The notes beneath the pieces were generated by a model. That model was given only the letters and a program-made list of their open reading frames with translations, did not search any database and was not told the origin of the DNA. Below, piece after piece: positions 34,431-42,455 of a DNA stretch of 64,000 bases. The position numbers were made by a program, and so were the translations under genes. Source of the stretch: Mycobacterium sp. IS-836. GTDB lineage: Bacteria; Actinomycetota; Actinomycetes; Mycobacteriales; Mycobacteriaceae. The stretch spans positions 1 to 64,000 of the forward strand of contig NZ_MBEU01000068.1 in the NCBI RefSeq assembly GCF_001954275.1, in the 5' to 3' direction. How positions within the stretch are numbered: the first letter of the stretch is position 1; each line of letters begins with the position of its first letter.

Positions 34431-36151
34431 GCCGACGCGCGCTCATTGGTATCGGGGCCGGCGGCCGGTTCCTGGGGAGGCTGCCCCTTGCGCAGCGTCG
34501 CCAGCAGCTCGCGGTACGGGCCGACGAGGTAGACGGTGTCGCCTCCACGAAGCCACGCGTCGCGTCGCGGGTGGAGCGCGACGGGCGCGTCCTGGCGGGT
34601 GATCGCGATGACGCGGGTCTGGGTGGACAGCTCGAACATCTTCAGCCCGTCGAGTTCGCTGCCGGCCGCCACGTGCATGCCGCCGACCATGAAGGAGCGT
34701 TGCCCGACGGAAAACGTCCCCAGCACTTGCAGGCCCATCGCGGCGCCGATGAACCACGGCGCGGCGAGTTCGACGGTCGACCGCACGTTTTCGAATCCGA
34801 ACCGCTGCGCCACCGCGTTCCCCAGCGCGCGGTCGTATACGCGTAGCACCAGCGGAACGTCGGTCCGGACGATGTCGGGCATCACCCTGGGCCCCAGCAT
34901 CTCGCGCAGCACGATTCCGGTCTCGATGTTCACCATGTCGTCCTGGGTCAGCACCGCTACCGCCCGGGCCCGCGCAACGCCGGCCGATTCCAGGGTCTGG
35001 CGCAGCGTCGCGTCCCCGAAAATCACCGGTACGTCGAGGTCGGCCGCCGTCGACAGGTAGCGGTTGTTCTCGTCGCGCTCGACGACCGCGACGTCGTATC
35101 CGGCGGCTGTCAAATCGCTGACGACGCGGATGCCGAACGAACCCAGCCCGACGACGATGACGTGATTGCGTAGGTGGCGCGCCCGACGCCGGCCGGCCGA
35201 GTGAACGAAACGCCGCGAAAGCAGCAGGTCGGCGATGAACGCGACAAGCAGTGCGGTGGTGGTGACGCCGGCGAACATCAACATGATGCTGAACAGCCGC
35301 AGCCACGTGGGCTGCTGCAGGAAGCTGAAGTCGCCGTATCCCACCGTCGCCATCGTCTCGGTGCTGAAGTACAACGCGTCGAGCCACGACATTTTCGGAT
35401 GCGGCTGATAGAACAGGCGCAACACGATCGTCGATCCGAGCAGCAGGGCGGCCGCCGCCAGCAGCGCCTGCGGGAACATCGGGTTGAGGTCGTCGCGCAC
35501 GCCGCGCCCGGCATCGAGTGCCCGCCGCAGCAGGGGCCGGCGGGAGCGCCTCGCGGTGGACCGCGGGATCTTGATGCCGCGGGTGGCCAGCTCGTCGGCG
35601 GTACCGATCATCGCGGTCCAGTCGCCGGCGTGCACCGGCAGATCCCGGCCGGGGCACACCTCCACCTCGCCCGGGGCAGAGGTGTTCTCGCCGTGAATCA
35701 CGGCCACCGGTGCTAGGTCGCCGTAGATCTCGCGTAGCGTCGCGTCCCGCGGTGCTTCGGCGCCCGAGACAACGAATTTGATGCCCGCCGCCTCGAACGG
35801 GTGCGCCGTGTGCGCCAGACATGCCTCGACGACCGACGGCGCAGCGAGCTCCGCCACATCCAGAATCGCGCCGGGCCGCTTGTCGGCAGTCAGAGCCGTG
35901 CGCAGGACGTCGTTGGCCAGCCGCGCCACCACCCGTACGTTGGGGTTGGCTTTCCTTGCCAGCAGGGCGATTTCGAGATTGATCGCGTCATCGTCTCCGG
36001 CGCAGACCACGGCGAGCGCGCGCGTCACCCCGGCGTCGGCGAGCTCGGCGGCGGTGGTGACTTTGACGATGTGCACACCGGCGTTGTTGAGCTCCTCGAC
36101 GATCGTGGTCGCCAGTGCGTCGTCACCGCTGACGATGATGTGCCGACGCAT
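34427..36151 (-). CDS. K+ channel with N- and C-terminal TrkA-N/RCK domains
   Basis: 574 aa from ATG 36151. An N-terminal Rossmann RCK-like domain (1-about 115, MRRHIIVSGDDALATTIVEE) is followed by a TrkA-C-like part. A two-TM pore comes next: TM1 229-247, selectivity filter TVGYGD at 269-274, TM2 287-310. A second RCK domain starts with VIVVGLGSFGIRV at 331 and ends with another TrkA-C region. The flanking RCK pairs around one pore recall calcium- or nucleotide-gated channels. Regulates K+ flux across the inner membrane. The protein reads toward, and overlaps by 4 bp, the LLM gene. Confidence 0.87.
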   Translation of the reverse strand: MRRHIIVSGDDALATTIVEELNNAGVHIVKVTTAAELADAGVTRALAVVCAGDDDAINLEIALLARKANPNVRVVARLANDVLRTALTADKRPGAILDVAELAAPSVVEACLAHTAHPFEAAGIKFVVSGAEAPRDATLREIYGDLAPVAVIHGENTSAPGEVEVCPGRDLPVHAGDWTAMIGTADELATRGIKIPRSTARRSRRPLLRRALDAGRGVRDDLNPMFPQALLAAAALLLGSTIVLRLFYQPHPKMSWLDALYFSTETMATVGYGDFSFLQQPTWLRLFSIMLMFAGVTTTALLVAFIADLLLSRRFVHSAGRRRARHLRNHVIVVGLGSFGIRVVSDLTAAGYDVAVVERDENNRYLSTAADLDVPVIFGDATLRQTLESAGVARARAVAVLTQDDMVNIETGIVLREMLGPRVMPDIVRTDVPLVLRVYDRALGNAVAQRFGFENVRSTVELAAPWFIGAAMGLQVLGTFSVGQRSFMVGGMHVAAGSELDGLKMFELSTQTRVIAITRQDAPVALHPRRDAWLRGGDTVYLVGPYRELLATLRKGQPPQEPAAGPDTNERASA

Positions 36152-36222
36152 GCTCACCAACGCTACCGTGCGGATTTGTCCCAGCAAAAGTGCTGCTTCG
36201 CACGACATCGTTGTGCCACAAG

Positions 36223-36228
36223 TAGAGT
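36223..36228 (+). promoter_or_regulatory. -10 element for a leaderless SRPBCC message
   Basis: TAGAGT ends 6 nt before ATG 36235 and fits TANNNT; there is no ribosome site between. Confidence 0.4.
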
Positions 36229-36234
36229 CGCAGC

Positions 36235-36705
36235 ATGCCCACAGCCCAGCGCGGGCGCAGCAGCATCGAGATCGTCGCGCCTCCCGATCTCGTATACGAC
36301 CTCATCGCTGACGTCACCCGGATGGGCGAGTGGAGCCCCGAATGCTACCGGTGCGAGTGGCTTGACGGGGTAACTGAGGCGGCCCCGGGCGCGCGGTTTC
36401 GCGGGTACAACCGGCGCGGTCTGCTGCGGTGGCAAAGAACGGCCGTGGTCGTTGCCGCCGACCGGGGCCGTGAATTCAGCTTCAGCACGGTCAACGACGG
36501 CACTGGGCGTGAAGAAACACGTTGGCTTTACACGATGGAGCCGTCGTCGTCCGGCACGTCGCTCACCGAGTCCTTTCAGTTCGTGTGGTGTTCGGCGCCC
36601 ACTCGACTCGCTGAAGCGCTTATGCCGCGGGGACGTCAGGTCAACCAGGGGATCGAGGAGACACTGCGGCGCATCAAACGGGCCGCCGAAACACCCGCCT
36701 CATAG
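36235..36705 (+). CDS. SRPBCC (START-like) family protein
   Basis: 156 aa, a polyketide cyclase/dehydrase-like helix-grip fold: SIEIVAPPDLVYDLIADVTR (strand then helix), GEWSPECYRCEW, and a long C-terminal helix (VNQGIEETLRRIKRAAE). Such proteins bind hydrophobic ligands; substrate unknown. The gene appears leaderless and is divergent from the K+ channel gene (83 bp). Confidence 0.8.
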   Translation: MPTAQRGRSSIEIVAPPDLVYDLIADVTRMGEWSPECYRCEWLDGVTEAAPGARFRGYNRRGLLRWQRTAVVVAADRGREFSFSTVNDGTGREETRWLYTMEPSSSGTSLTESFQFVWCSAPTRLAEALMPRGRQVNQGIEETLRRIKRAAETPAS

Positions 36706-36739
36706 GACTCGGAATTGCGCTGACCGCGATACTGGCGGC

Positions 36740-37276
36740 GTGCCTTTCATCGAACGCGTCGCATCCCGCGAAATCTATCGGAACCGGTGGATGGTGCTTC
36801 GAGAGGACGACATCCGTCGTGCCGACGGCAGCGCGGGCATCTTCGCCGTGGTGGACAAGCCGACCTATGCGCTGGTGCTGCCTTATGACGGACGGCGCTT
36901 CTCCTTGGTCGAACAGTTCCGGTATCCGCTCGGCGCGCGGCGCTGGGAGTTTCCACAGGGCACGGCTCCGGATCTGGCGGAAAGCGAGCCGTCCGAGCTG
37001 GCGGCGCGCGAGCTGCGCGAGGAAACCGGGCTACGTGCGGCATCGTTCGAGGCGCTCGGCCAGCTCGACGTGGCGCCGGGACTGAGCAGTCAGCGCGGGT
37101 GGGTTTTCCTGGCCACCGGGATCTCCGAGGGCGAATCCCGCCGCGAGCACGAGGAGCAGGACATGCACAGCCAATGGTTCGCGCGCGACGACGTCGAGCG
37201 GATGATCCGCTCGGGTGTGATCACGGACTCGCAGTCGATAGCGGCCTATGGCCTGTTCCTGCTACGGAAGCGATGA
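36740..37276 (+). CDS. Nudix hydrolase, ADP-ribose pyrophosphatase-like
   Basis: 178 aa from GTG 36740. The Nudix helix RELREETGL is intact, preceded by FPQGTAPDLAESEPSELAA, with a slightly longer spacing than the classic GX5EX7 pattern. The layout (YALVLPYDGRRFSLVEQFRYPL before the box, EEQDMHSQWF after it) is that of the NudF/ADP-ribose pyrophosphatase group acting on nucleoside diphosphate conjugates. An open frame extends upstream through the SRPBCC gene, but that stretch is a shadow. The start lies 34 nt after the SRPBCC stop. Confidence 0.8.
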   Translation: MPFIERVASREIYRNRWMVLREDDIRRADGSAGIFAVVDKPTYALVLPYDGRRFSLVEQFRYPLGARRWEFPQGTAPDLAESEPSELAARELREETGLRAASFEALGQLDVAPGLSSQRGWVFLATGISEGESRREHEEQDMHSQWFARDDVERMIRSGVITDSQSIAAYGLFLLRKR

Positions 37277-37306
37277 GTTCTGGGTCCGGCATCGGTCAAC
37301 ACCGAT

Positions 37307-37837
37307 ATGACGATCACACAACGCAATCTCGACGGCTATGGTGCGCCGGCCATTCAGTGGGCTCGGGTCAAAGCCGTGCTGGACAGTCAGCTGACCCAGG
37401 CGCCGGAAACCGGCGGCCCGCAACGCCACACGGTGTGGCTCACCACGATCAATCCCGACGGCACCCCGCATGTGATGCCGCTCGGGGTGCTTCCGTGGGA
37501 CGGCAGCTGGTACTTCACCTCCGGCCCGGCCACCAGGAAATCGCGTAACTTGGCCCGCGATCCGCGATGCGTACTGTCCGTCGCCACCGATCCGTTCGAT
37601 CTTGTCGTCGAAGGGTCCGCCCGCCGGGTTACCGACGCCGGCGAACTGGCGTCCGTCGCAGACGTTTTCGCGCGTGACGGCTGGCCGTGCCGCGTCGAGG
37701 GCGACGCGCTGACGGCGGAGTTCAGCGCTCCCTCGGCCGGCCCCGCGCCGTGGCATCTCTATCGCGTCACGCCCGAGACGGTGTTCGCTCTCGGCACGTC
37801 GGAACCCTACGGCGCCACCAAGTTTCAGGTGAAGTGA
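37307..37837 (+). CDS. PPOX-class (split-barrel) flavin/F420-binding protein
   Basis: 176 aa. The pyridoxamine 5'-phosphate oxidase-like split barrel shows HTVWLTTINPDGTPHVMPLG, GSWYFTSGPATRKSRNLARD (phosphate-binding Arg/Ser/Lys) and CVLSVATDPFDLVVEGSARR. Members bind FMN or F420. Substrate unknown. Its 3' end overlaps the convergent TetR gene by 13 bp. Confidence 0.8.
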   Translation: MTITQRNLDGYGAPAIQWARVKAVLDSQLTQAPETGGPQRHTVWLTTINPDGTPHVMPLGVLPWDGSWYFTSGPATRKSRNLARDPRCVLSVATDPFDLVVEGSARRVTDAGELASVADVFARDGWPCRVEGDALTAEFSAPSAGPAPWHLYRVTPETVFALGTSEPYGATKFQVK

Positions 37838-38403
37838 GCGGACAGACCGGCCGCGGCGCAGATCTGCTTTCGCGCGGCGGCGCGGTCGACGTCGGGAAAT
37901 ATGTAATGGCTCAACGCGGTTCGTGCGATGGCGCCGGCCAGAGCGCGAGGGTCGACCGGCGTGAGGAAGGCACCCTCGCGGGCGCAACGCTGCAACACCG
38001 CCAACAGGCCTTCGGCGAGCATGGGTAAGGCCTGCGCCATCTGTTCGTGTGCAAATCCCGGCTCGAGATCGAGCAGGCGCCCGGGTGGCTGGGCCTCGAC
38101 GAAGGTCGCGACGACGTCGACCGCGGCTTCCAGTCGTGCGACCCCGACGACGCCCGACGTCGCTTCGTCCAATGCGGCGGTGAAGCGCCGGCGCTCGCGT
38201 TTTCCCAGCGCATCGATGAGCTCTTCCTTGGAAACGAAGTAGCGGTAGATGGTCGGCCGGGACACCCCGGCCAGCGTCGCGACGTCCGACAGCGACAACT
38301 TGCGGGCGCCGGTCCGGAACGCGAGCCGCTGCGCCGCGTCGAGGATACGATCGGCGACCGACGCGGCGGCGGCGTTTACAGCTTGCCGAGTTTGCGCAGC
38401 CAT
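37825..38403 (-). CDS. TetR-family transcriptional regulator
   Basis: 192 aa. N-terminal TetR helix-turn-helix (about 17-65): ILDAAQRLAFRTGARKLSL and VATLAGVSRPTIYRYFVSKE. The ligand domain is not recognisable. The start overlaps the end of the NAD-binding epimerase gene by 28 bp, so both are on one message, and a divergent SDR gene lies past that. Likely regulates these SDR genes. Confidence 0.85.
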   Translation of the reverse strand: MAAQTRQAVNAAAASVADRILDAAQRLAFRTGARKLSLSDVATLAGVSRPTIYRYFVSKEELIDALGKRERRRFTAALDEATSGVVGVARLEAAVDVVATFVEAQPPGRLLDLEPGFAHEQMAQALPMLAEGLLAVLQRCAREGAFLTPVDPRALAGAIARTALSHYIFPDVDRAAARKQICAAAGLSAHFT

Positions 38404-39365
38404 GAGATCAGCCGTCGCAGGCCGTCGTCGAAGGACATGGGCTCATACCCGAGGCGCCGGGTGGTCAGATTGTCGGTCGCTCGGGGTCGGCGGTTGCTCT
38501 TCGCCGCGGCCTCCGCGATGGCCATCAGCGTGGGCCCGAATTCGGCGGTCAGCGCCTCGGGATCGGTGCGGTAGTCGAGATCCTCGACGCGGTGGTCGAT
38601 TCCGGCGATCTCGCACGCGCGATTGATGCCACCGGCCGTGCTGAATGTGTCGTCGGGCCGGCCGACCAACAGGTATCGCTCGCCGGCCATCCCTTTGTCC
38701 AGCGCGGCGATCGCGCCCTTCGCGACATCCGCCCCGGCGACCCACGTCACCGGAAAAGCCAGATAGCGCTTAATCTTTCCGCGCATGCCCGCCAGCAGCA
38801 CCCGGTTGAAGCTGGTGCGGTGCAAGGCGCGTTCCACGACCAGGCCGGGCCCGAAGATCGCGCCTGGATGACACGTCAGCACGTCGTCGCCCGCGGCGGC
38901 ACGCCGATGCGCCTCCAGGAAGGCGGCCAGCTTGGTGACGGTGTAGGGGTCACCGGGCGGGTTCTTCAGGACGGGCGCCTCTTCGAAATCGACGCCGGTG
39001 CTCAGGTCGAGGAACGTCGCGGTGCTCAGGGCAACCACCCGGCGCATGCCTTGGGATTTGGCCGCATCCAGGACGTTGGTGGTGCCGACGGTGTTGACCG
39101 CCTTGAAGTCCTCCAGGTCCTGACTCGCGCCGCCCAGCAGCGCCGCGCAGTGAATGGCTGCCTCGGCGCCCTTCGCCGCGTGCAGCACGTCGTCGGCATC
39201 CGTGATGTCGCCCTTGACCAGCTCGACGCCGACCCCGGCCAGCGGCGCGGCGTCGTCGGGATTGCGAACCAGGGCCCGAACGTGGTCGCCCCGCTCGATC
39301 AATTGCTGACAGACGTTGCCGCCGGTCTGCCCCGTCGCGCCGGTGACGAAGATCGTGCTGGCCAT
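38376..39365 (-). CDS. NAD-dependent epimerase/dehydratase (extended SDR)
   Basis: 329 aa. The Rossmann motif is FVTGATGQTGGNVCQQL, with the catalytic region VALSTATFLD followed by a PYTVTKLAAFLEAH (YxxxK variant, YTVTK). Extended SDRs reduce or epimerise sugar-nucleotide or steroid-like ketones. Substrate unknown. SD GGAGG before ATG 39365. It ends inside the TetR gene, and is divergent to the SDR at 39449 across an 83-bp control region. Confidence 0.83.
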   Translation of the reverse strand: MASTIFVTGATGQTGGNVCQQLIERGDHVRALVRNPDDAAPLAGVGVELVKGDITDADDVLHAAKGAEAAIHCAALLGGASQDLEDFKAVNTVGTTNVLDAAKSQGMRRVVALSTATFLDLSTGVDFEEAPVLKNPPGDPYTVTKLAAFLEAHRRAAAGDDVLTCHPGAIFGPGLVVERALHRTSFNRVLLAGMRGKIKRYLAFPVTWVAGADVAKGAIAALDKGMAGERYLLVGRPDDTFSTAGGINRACEIAGIDHRVEDLDYRTDPEALTAEFGPTLMAIAEAAAKSNRRPRATDNLTTRRLGYEPMSFDDGLRRLISWLRKLGKL

Positions 39366-39382
39366 GGCGGCCTCCCGCGTTG

Positions 39383-39441
39383 TTACATATCGAACAGATT
39401 TAGTTTTGACTGTAAACCTTGAAGTGGGATTGTTCTATATT
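39383..39441. promoter_or_regulatory. Dyad-rich divergent control region with leaderless -10
   Basis: ATATCGAACAG (39387-39397) and TTGTTCTATAT (39430-39440) are near-perfect inverted copies (9 of 11). TTACA at 39383 and TGTAA near 39411 form another dyad. TATATT (39436-39441) is a -10 element 7 nt before ATG 39449. Likely contains sites for the TetR protein. Confidence 0.4.
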
Positions 39442-39448
39442 CATCTCC

Positions 39449-40285
39449 ATGACACTCGATCCCTCCAGCGTCCTTCTGACCGACCGCGTCGCGGTCGTCA
39501 CCGGCGGAGGCGCGGGCATCGGCCGCGGCATTGCGGCCGGCCTGAAGGCCTTCGGCGCGCGGGTCGCGATCTGGGAACGCAACCCTGACTCGTGTGCGTC
39601 GGCGGCCGAGGAGATCGGCGCGCTGGGTTTGACCGTCGACGTCCGGGACGGCGCCGCGGTGGATGCCGCGCTGGAGCAGACGACCGCCGAACTCGGAACG
39701 GTGACGATCCTGGTCAACAACGCCGGCGGGGTGTTCTGGTCGGGGATCCTCGACACCAGCGAGAACGGTTGGGACGCGCTGTACAAGTCGAACCTGCGGC
39801 ACGTCTACCTGTGCACGCAGCGGGTGGCTCGCATCCTCGTGGAGCAGAAGCTGGCAGGCAGCATCATCAGCGTCACCTCGATCGAGGGGGTGCGCGCCGC
39901 GCCCGGATATGCCACCTACGCGGCGGCCAAGGCCGGCGTCATCAATTACACGAAGACCGCCGCACTCGAGCTCGCCCCGCACGGCATCCGGGTCAACGCG
40001 CTGGCGCCCGACATCACGCTGACCGAAGGCATCAGGCAGATCGCGCCGCCGGGCTCCGAGCAGCGATTCGGTCTCACCGTCCCGATGGGACGCGCGGGTC
40101 ATGTCGATGAAATGGCCGGCGCGGCAGTGTTTCTCGCGTCCGACATGTCGAGTTACATCACGGGTCAGACCATTCACGTCGACGGCGGCACCCATGCCGC
40201 CAGCGGCTGGTATCACCACCCGGAGACCGGCGCGTACGCGCTCGGTCCGACGAGCGGTCAATCGCCGGTGTCGAGGCCGACATGA
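39449..40285 (+). CDS. Short-chain dehydrogenase/reductase
   Basis: 278 aa. Rossmann motif VVTGGGAGIGRGI, NNAGG, catalytic Ser in ISVTSIEG and YATYAAAK (YxxxK). The C-terminal block YITGQTIHVDGG is typical of classical SDRs. It appears leaderless (TATATT -10, 7 nt from ATG). The C-terminal tail after HVDGG is longer than usual (GTHAASGWYHHPETGAYALG). Substrate unknown. Its 3' end overlaps the convergent SDR by 28 bp. Confidence 0.85.
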   Translation: MTLDPSSVLLTDRVAVVTGGGAGIGRGIAAGLKAFGARVAIWERNPDSCASAAEEIGALGLTVDVRDGAAVDAALEQTTAELGTVTILVNNAGGVFWSGILDTSENGWDALYKSNLRHVYLCTQRVARILVEQKLAGSIISVTSIEGVRAAPGYATYAAAKAGVINYTKTAALELAPHGIRVNALAPDITLTEGIRQIAPPGSEQRFGLTVPMGRAGHVDEMAGAAVFLASDMSSYITGQTIHVDGGTHAASGWYHHPETGAYALGPTSGQSPVSRPT

Positions 40286-41046
40286 GCGGACATCCCGCCG
40301 TCGATCGAAATCATCTGCCCGGTGATGTAGCGCGACGCGTCCGAAGCCAGGAATACGACGAGGTCGGCGACGTCGCGCGGCTCTCCGAGGTACGGCGTCA
40401 ACGTGGCGCGGCCGAGGCGGCCGATGATCTCCTCGGACAGGTGCGCGCGAACGGCGTCGGTGAGGATCAATCCGGGCACGATCGTGTTGGCCCGCACGCC
40501 GGCCTTTCCCTCGCTGGTCGCGACGTACATCGTCAGGGTGTGCACCCCGGCCTTCGAGACGCCGTAGGCCAGGCGGGTGCGGTCGCCTTTGAGTGCGGCC
40601 CCAGACGACATGTTGACGATGGAACCCCCTCCACCCCTGCGCATTTCGGGGACCGCGTACTTGCACATCAGCAGCTGACTGCCGAGGTTGACCTGCACGG
40701 ACCGCTGCCACACATCCAACGACATTTCGGTGACTGTGGTGTCCCGCGACAAGAAGTCGCTGGCGGTCAGGGCCGCGTTGTTGTGCAACACGTCGACGCG
40801 GCCGAACTCCGCCACCGTCGATTCCACCACTTCTCGCACTGTCGCCTCCTGCGCGAGATCGCCGCCGAGCGCGATCGCGCGGGACCCCGTTCGCCGAATC
40901 TCGTCGGCGACCCCGGCGGCCTTCGCGACGTCGACGTCGACCACGGCGACGGCCGCGCCTTCGTGGGCCAATTCGTGCGCCGTCGCCGCGCCGATTCCGC
41001 CTGCGCCCCCGGTGACTATCGCGACCTTTTCGGCAAGTCTGGACAT
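40258..41046 (-). CDS. Short-chain dehydrogenase/reductase
   Basis: 262 aa. Rossmann VTGGAGGIGAATA, NNAAL, catalytic Ser in NMSSGAAL and YGVSKAGV (YxxxK), C-terminal YITGQMISIDGG. A second SDR of the same general type as its neighbour but not closely similar. Divergent with the AhpD-like gene; the gap (41047-41103) carries TGGCC-TTTTC-GGCCA (41065-41079), a 5-bp dyad that may be an operator. Confidence 0.85.
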   Translation of the reverse strand: MSRLAEKVAIVTGGAGGIGAATAHELAHEGAAVAVVDVDVAKAAGVADEIRRTGSRAIALGGDLAQEATVREVVESTVAEFGRVDVLHNNAALTASDFLSRDTTVTEMSLDVWQRSVQVNLGSQLLMCKYAVPEMRRGGGGSIVNMSSGAALKGDRTRLAYGVSKAGVHTLTMYVATSEGKAGVRANTIVPGLILTDAVRAHLSEEIIGRLGRATLTPYLGEPRDVADLVVFLASDASRYITGQMISIDGGMSAHVGLDTGD

Positions 41047-41092
41047 CGAGTTCTCCCAATCATCTGGCCTTTTCGGCCACGCACAAGAAAGT

Positions 41093-41098
41093 TAGCCT
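41093..41098 (+). promoter_or_regulatory. -10 element for a leaderless AhpD-like message
   Basis: TAGCCT ends 5 nt before ATG 41104. There is no ribosome site upstream. Confidence 0.35.
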
Positions 41099-41103
41099 GA
41101 TTT

Positions 41104-41670
41104 ATGCCGCGTATTGCGCCAATCCCAATGGAAGAGCTGAGCTCGCGCTCCCGCGAGATCGTGGAGGCCGGCGTTGCCGCCGGGCTCTACGCCACACCGG
41201 TGCCCCTGCAGATATTCGCGTACCGCAGCGCACAACTCGAACAGGTCGACATGGCCCGACATCAGCTGGGTGCCGGCACCCTGCTCGGCGGCCGCATCCT
41301 GGAGTTGCTGCGCATTCGCAGCGCGCAACTCGGCGAGTGCGAGCCCTGCAGTCAGTCACGCAAGCATGACTCGATCACCGACGAAGATGTGGCATGCCTG
41401 CTTGCGCCGGGACACGGCTCGCTGACCCCGCAGGAGCAGATGGCCGTCGAATTCCTTGACTTGCTTTCGGCCGACCATCACGCCATGGACGACGATTTCT
41501 ACAAGCGTCTGGGGGAGCATTTCACCGCCGCGCAAATCATCGAGTTGGGGTTCACCTGCGCCGGCGTGATGGGAGTGCACCGCTTCATCCACACCCTCGA
41601 CGTCTACGGCGATTCACCGCCGGTCATCGGCTACGACCGGGATCAGGTCGACAGCACGAAGCCGGAGTGA
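41104..41670 (+). CDS. Carboxymuconolactone decarboxylase/AhpD-like protein
   Basis: 188 aa. The all-helical CMD fold contains the AhpD-type pair CEPC followed by SQSRKHD (CxxC with downstream His) in LRIRSAQLGECEPCSQSRKH. Members with CxxC act in peroxidase-type redox. Partners unknown; sits beside two SDR genes. The message appears leaderless. Confidence 0.82.
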   Translation: MPRIAPIPMEELSSRSREIVEAGVAAGLYATPVPLQIFAYRSAQLEQVDMARHQLGAGTLLGGRILELLRIRSAQLGECEPCSQSRKHDSITDEDVACLLAPGHGSLTPQEQMAVEFLDLLSADHHAMDDDFYKRLGEHFTAAQIIELGFTCAGVMGVHRFIHTLDVYGDSPPVIGYDRDQVDSTKPE

Positions 41671-41763
41671 CGGGCTGGGTCTCGGAAGCGTTCGGCGCCA
41701 TAGAGTTTCAGCCGTGTCCGTGCCGATATCTCGTTGTGTCGTCAACCCCGCACCATGTAGGCG

Positions 41764-42276
41764 ATGCGTTCGAGGGTGGTGCGACGGGTCGCGGTGCTGG
41801 GCGGTATCGCACTGGCGATCGTCGGCACCACAGTCGTTGGGGCACACGCGGCCATGCCGTCGTGGAACGGCAAATACTCGCTGGTGAGATACGCCGTCAA
41901 CAAGACGGGTACTAGCGCCGCCGCAGGGCAGGCCGAACCGACATTCAGTGCCGACTACGTCTTCGTGACGTCGTGCGCGTCCGGCACGTGCGTCGCCACC
42001 GCCACCGATGGACCCGTGCCCAAGAACCCGACGTTGCCGCAGCCGTCGCATTACACCTGGGACGGCACTCGGTGGGTTGAGCATTTCGACTTCCAATGGG
42101 ACTGCTACATGGGCGACGGGATCCCGAAGGTCTGGTCACCAGCAAGGTCGTGGGCGTTCTACGCGCCGCAACCCGACGGTTCGCTGCGCGGCACCTGGCA
42201 CACCGACATCGCCGGCGGGCCGTGCGGCGGAAGCGTCGAAATGCCGGTGGCGGCGTTTGCGGTGCGGCCCGGATGA
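41764..42276 (+). CDS. Exported protein, paralog of the gene at 46559
   Basis: 170 aa. Signal peptide MRSRVVRRVAVLGGIALAIV ending about AHA (cleavage near residue 29). The mature domain shares with the protein at 46559-47059: PSWNGKY, SCASGTCVAT, KNPTLPQPSHYTWDG, FQWDCYM, WSPARS, PQPDGSLRGTWHTDI and GPCGG. Four cysteines in the two conserved pairs suggest disulfides. I do not recognise the family; mycobacteria carry many small exported proteins of this kind. No function can be assigned. Confidence 0.8.
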   Translation: MRSRVVRRVAVLGGIALAIVGTTVVGAHAAMPSWNGKYSLVRYAVNKTGTSAAAGQAEPTFSADYVFVTSCASGTCVATATDGPVPKNPTLPQPSHYTWDGTRWVEHFDFQWDCYMGDGIPKVWSPARSWAFYAPQPDGSLRGTWHTDIAGGPCGGSVEMPVAAFAVRPG

Positions 42277-42455
42277 CGGCCGCCGCCCGTATACACCGGC
42301 CCTTCGCGGCAAACCCGCTGCAGCCTATTGCGACACGGTCACGGAAGCATACCCATTCGCAGCTCACTGGTCACAAAGGCCTCAGCAGTCACTATCGTCA
42401 CATAGGCCAGCCGCAGACGTCAATGCGACGTCTCGCCCCCCGAAAGGTGTGACCT

